Of a DNA stretch of 35,677 nt, positions 35,304 to 35,677 are shown piece after piece. The notes under the pieces are model-generated. The model saw nothing but the letters and a program-made list of their open reading frames with translations, was not told where the DNA came from and made no database searches. The stretch comes from Saprospiraceae bacterium (GTDB lineage: Bacteria > Bacteroidota > Bacteroidia > Chitinophagales > Saprospiraceae). The stretch's first letter is position 1; the number at the start of each line of letters is the position of its first letter. The stretch covers positions 1 through 35,677 of the forward strand of contig JABARE010000053.1 in the NCBI GenBank assembly GCA_019187365.1, in the 5' to 3' direction. The translations under genes were made by a program, and so were the position numbers.

Positions 35304-35447
35304 CTAATTGAAAATGTAATTTAATCGTTCTGATATTTCATATTCATCATTTGGGTATTTAGTGGCAAATATTCTAAGTCTCTTACAATATTCCAATGCA
35401 CAAGCAATGCCACTGTTTCCATTGGATATTTTCCTTGTTTTTATTTT
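35304..35447 (-). pseudogene. Possible decayed coding fragment
   Basis: On the minus strand a 47-codon stretch ends with TAG at 35306-35304 and reads like real protein (ISNGNSGIACALEYCKR, then LRIFATKYPNDEYEISERLN), amphipathic with balanced charge. Immediately upstream the frame is blocked by TAA (35450-35448) and earlier stops, and no ATG, GTG or TTG opens it. The style recalls the C-terminus of small immunity-type proteins, but I do not recognise a family. It may be the tail of a decayed gene or chance. Confidence 0.3.
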
Positions 35448-35549
35448 TTATTTCATTTATCATAGATAACTATTTTTCAGCAAAAAGGGCTTCCGACAAA
35501 ACATCGAAAACCTTTTATCTGACTTCGTGGAGGATATCGGATTTTTTAT

Positions 35550-35616
35550 CCCGCCGAAGGCTGGGCCTGTCCCGCCGTAGGCGGGGCGACCGATGACCCT
35601 GGCGCTGGAGGCGCCA
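35550..35616. repeat. GC-rich palindromic block
   Basis: CCCGCC-GTA-GGCGGG at 35571-35585 is a perfect hairpin, preceded by an imperfect copy starting CCCGCCGAAGGCTGGG at 35550, and followed by TGGCGC-TGGAG-GCGCCA at 35600-35616. Such intergenic hairpins are often dispersed repeats in Bacteroidota genomes; copy number could not be checked. Confidence 0.5.
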
Positions 35617-35677
35617 TGCTCTAGCCAGGAGTGTGAGGAGAGAAAAGGTTGTTGTCAAAGAGGAAGCGACGAATGCC

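Larger units (their letters stand above)
35207..35677. other. Gene-free end of the window
   Basis: 471 bp with no intact gene. It is AT-rich to ~35540 and then turns GC-rich with hairpins. It contains the possible minus-strand gene remnant and the palindromic block listed separately; the last ~60 bp show nothing recognisable. Confidence 0.4.

Noticed and set aside
1..35677. tRNA, rRNA, CRISPR array, transposase, integrase or toxin-antitoxin genes
   Set aside because: None was recognised by eye on either strand; a covariance-model or profile search would be needed to exclude short RNAs.

Overview
The window reads as a chromosomal segment of a Bacteroidota bacterium, most likely from the Saprospiria/Chitinophagia side of the phylum. 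Supporting signs are four proteins that end in a type IX secretion (T9SS) C-terminal sorting domain, a Bacteroidota-type lysA, a 'GYDIA' GHMP kinase (a family known mainly from this phylum), a DUF6438 protein, and several promoter-like sites of the TAnnTTTG type. The lineage is an inference from gene content; no rRNA or tRNA gene was seen. The left end cuts one gene (only its 3' part is present).

Layout. 1-2246: two convergent T9SS cargo genes. 2562-8499: a compact tripartite RND efflux operon (TolC-type channel, lipoprotein adaptor, RND permease) plus a small DUF2892 membrane protein, followed by a 13-bp inverted repeat. 8663-12448: galactokinase, a secreted S37-type peptidase overlapping it by 4 bp, and diaminopimelate decarboxylase (lysA). 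12484-14816: a minus-strand secreted protein with its own promoter and terminator, separated by a divergent promoter region from a 492-aa helical protein of unknown function (14992-16470). 16538-18295 (minus): an orphan peptide/nickel-type solute-binding lipoprotein. 18366-19265: a TIGR01777-type epimerase. 19362-25707 (minus): a run dnaE -> DUF6438 protein -> GYDIA kinase -> ferredoxin-NADP reductase-like flavoprotein. 25898-26287: an SMR-type small membrane transporter. 26647-28038: a lipoprotein vanadium-dependent haloperoxidase with a clear terminator. 28320-30560: a FecA-like TonB-dependent receptor. 30725-35206: a 1493-aa multidomain secreted protein. 35207-35677: no intact gene, but a possible decayed gene fragment and GC-rich hairpins.

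How it fits together. Most of the window is core housekeeping (dnaE, lysA, galK) mixed with envelope functions: efflux, TonB-dependent uptake, lipoproteins and T9SS-exported surface proteins. I see no integrase, transposase, CRISPR array, toxin-antitoxin pair or defence island, and no cluster that clearly amounts to a new system. The most rewarding points are the apparent non-canonical (ATT) start of the GYDIA kinase, the orphan 492-aa family, the domain mosaic of the 1493-aa protein including a hydrophobic stretch inside an exported protein, and two unlinked palindromes that share the same half-site.
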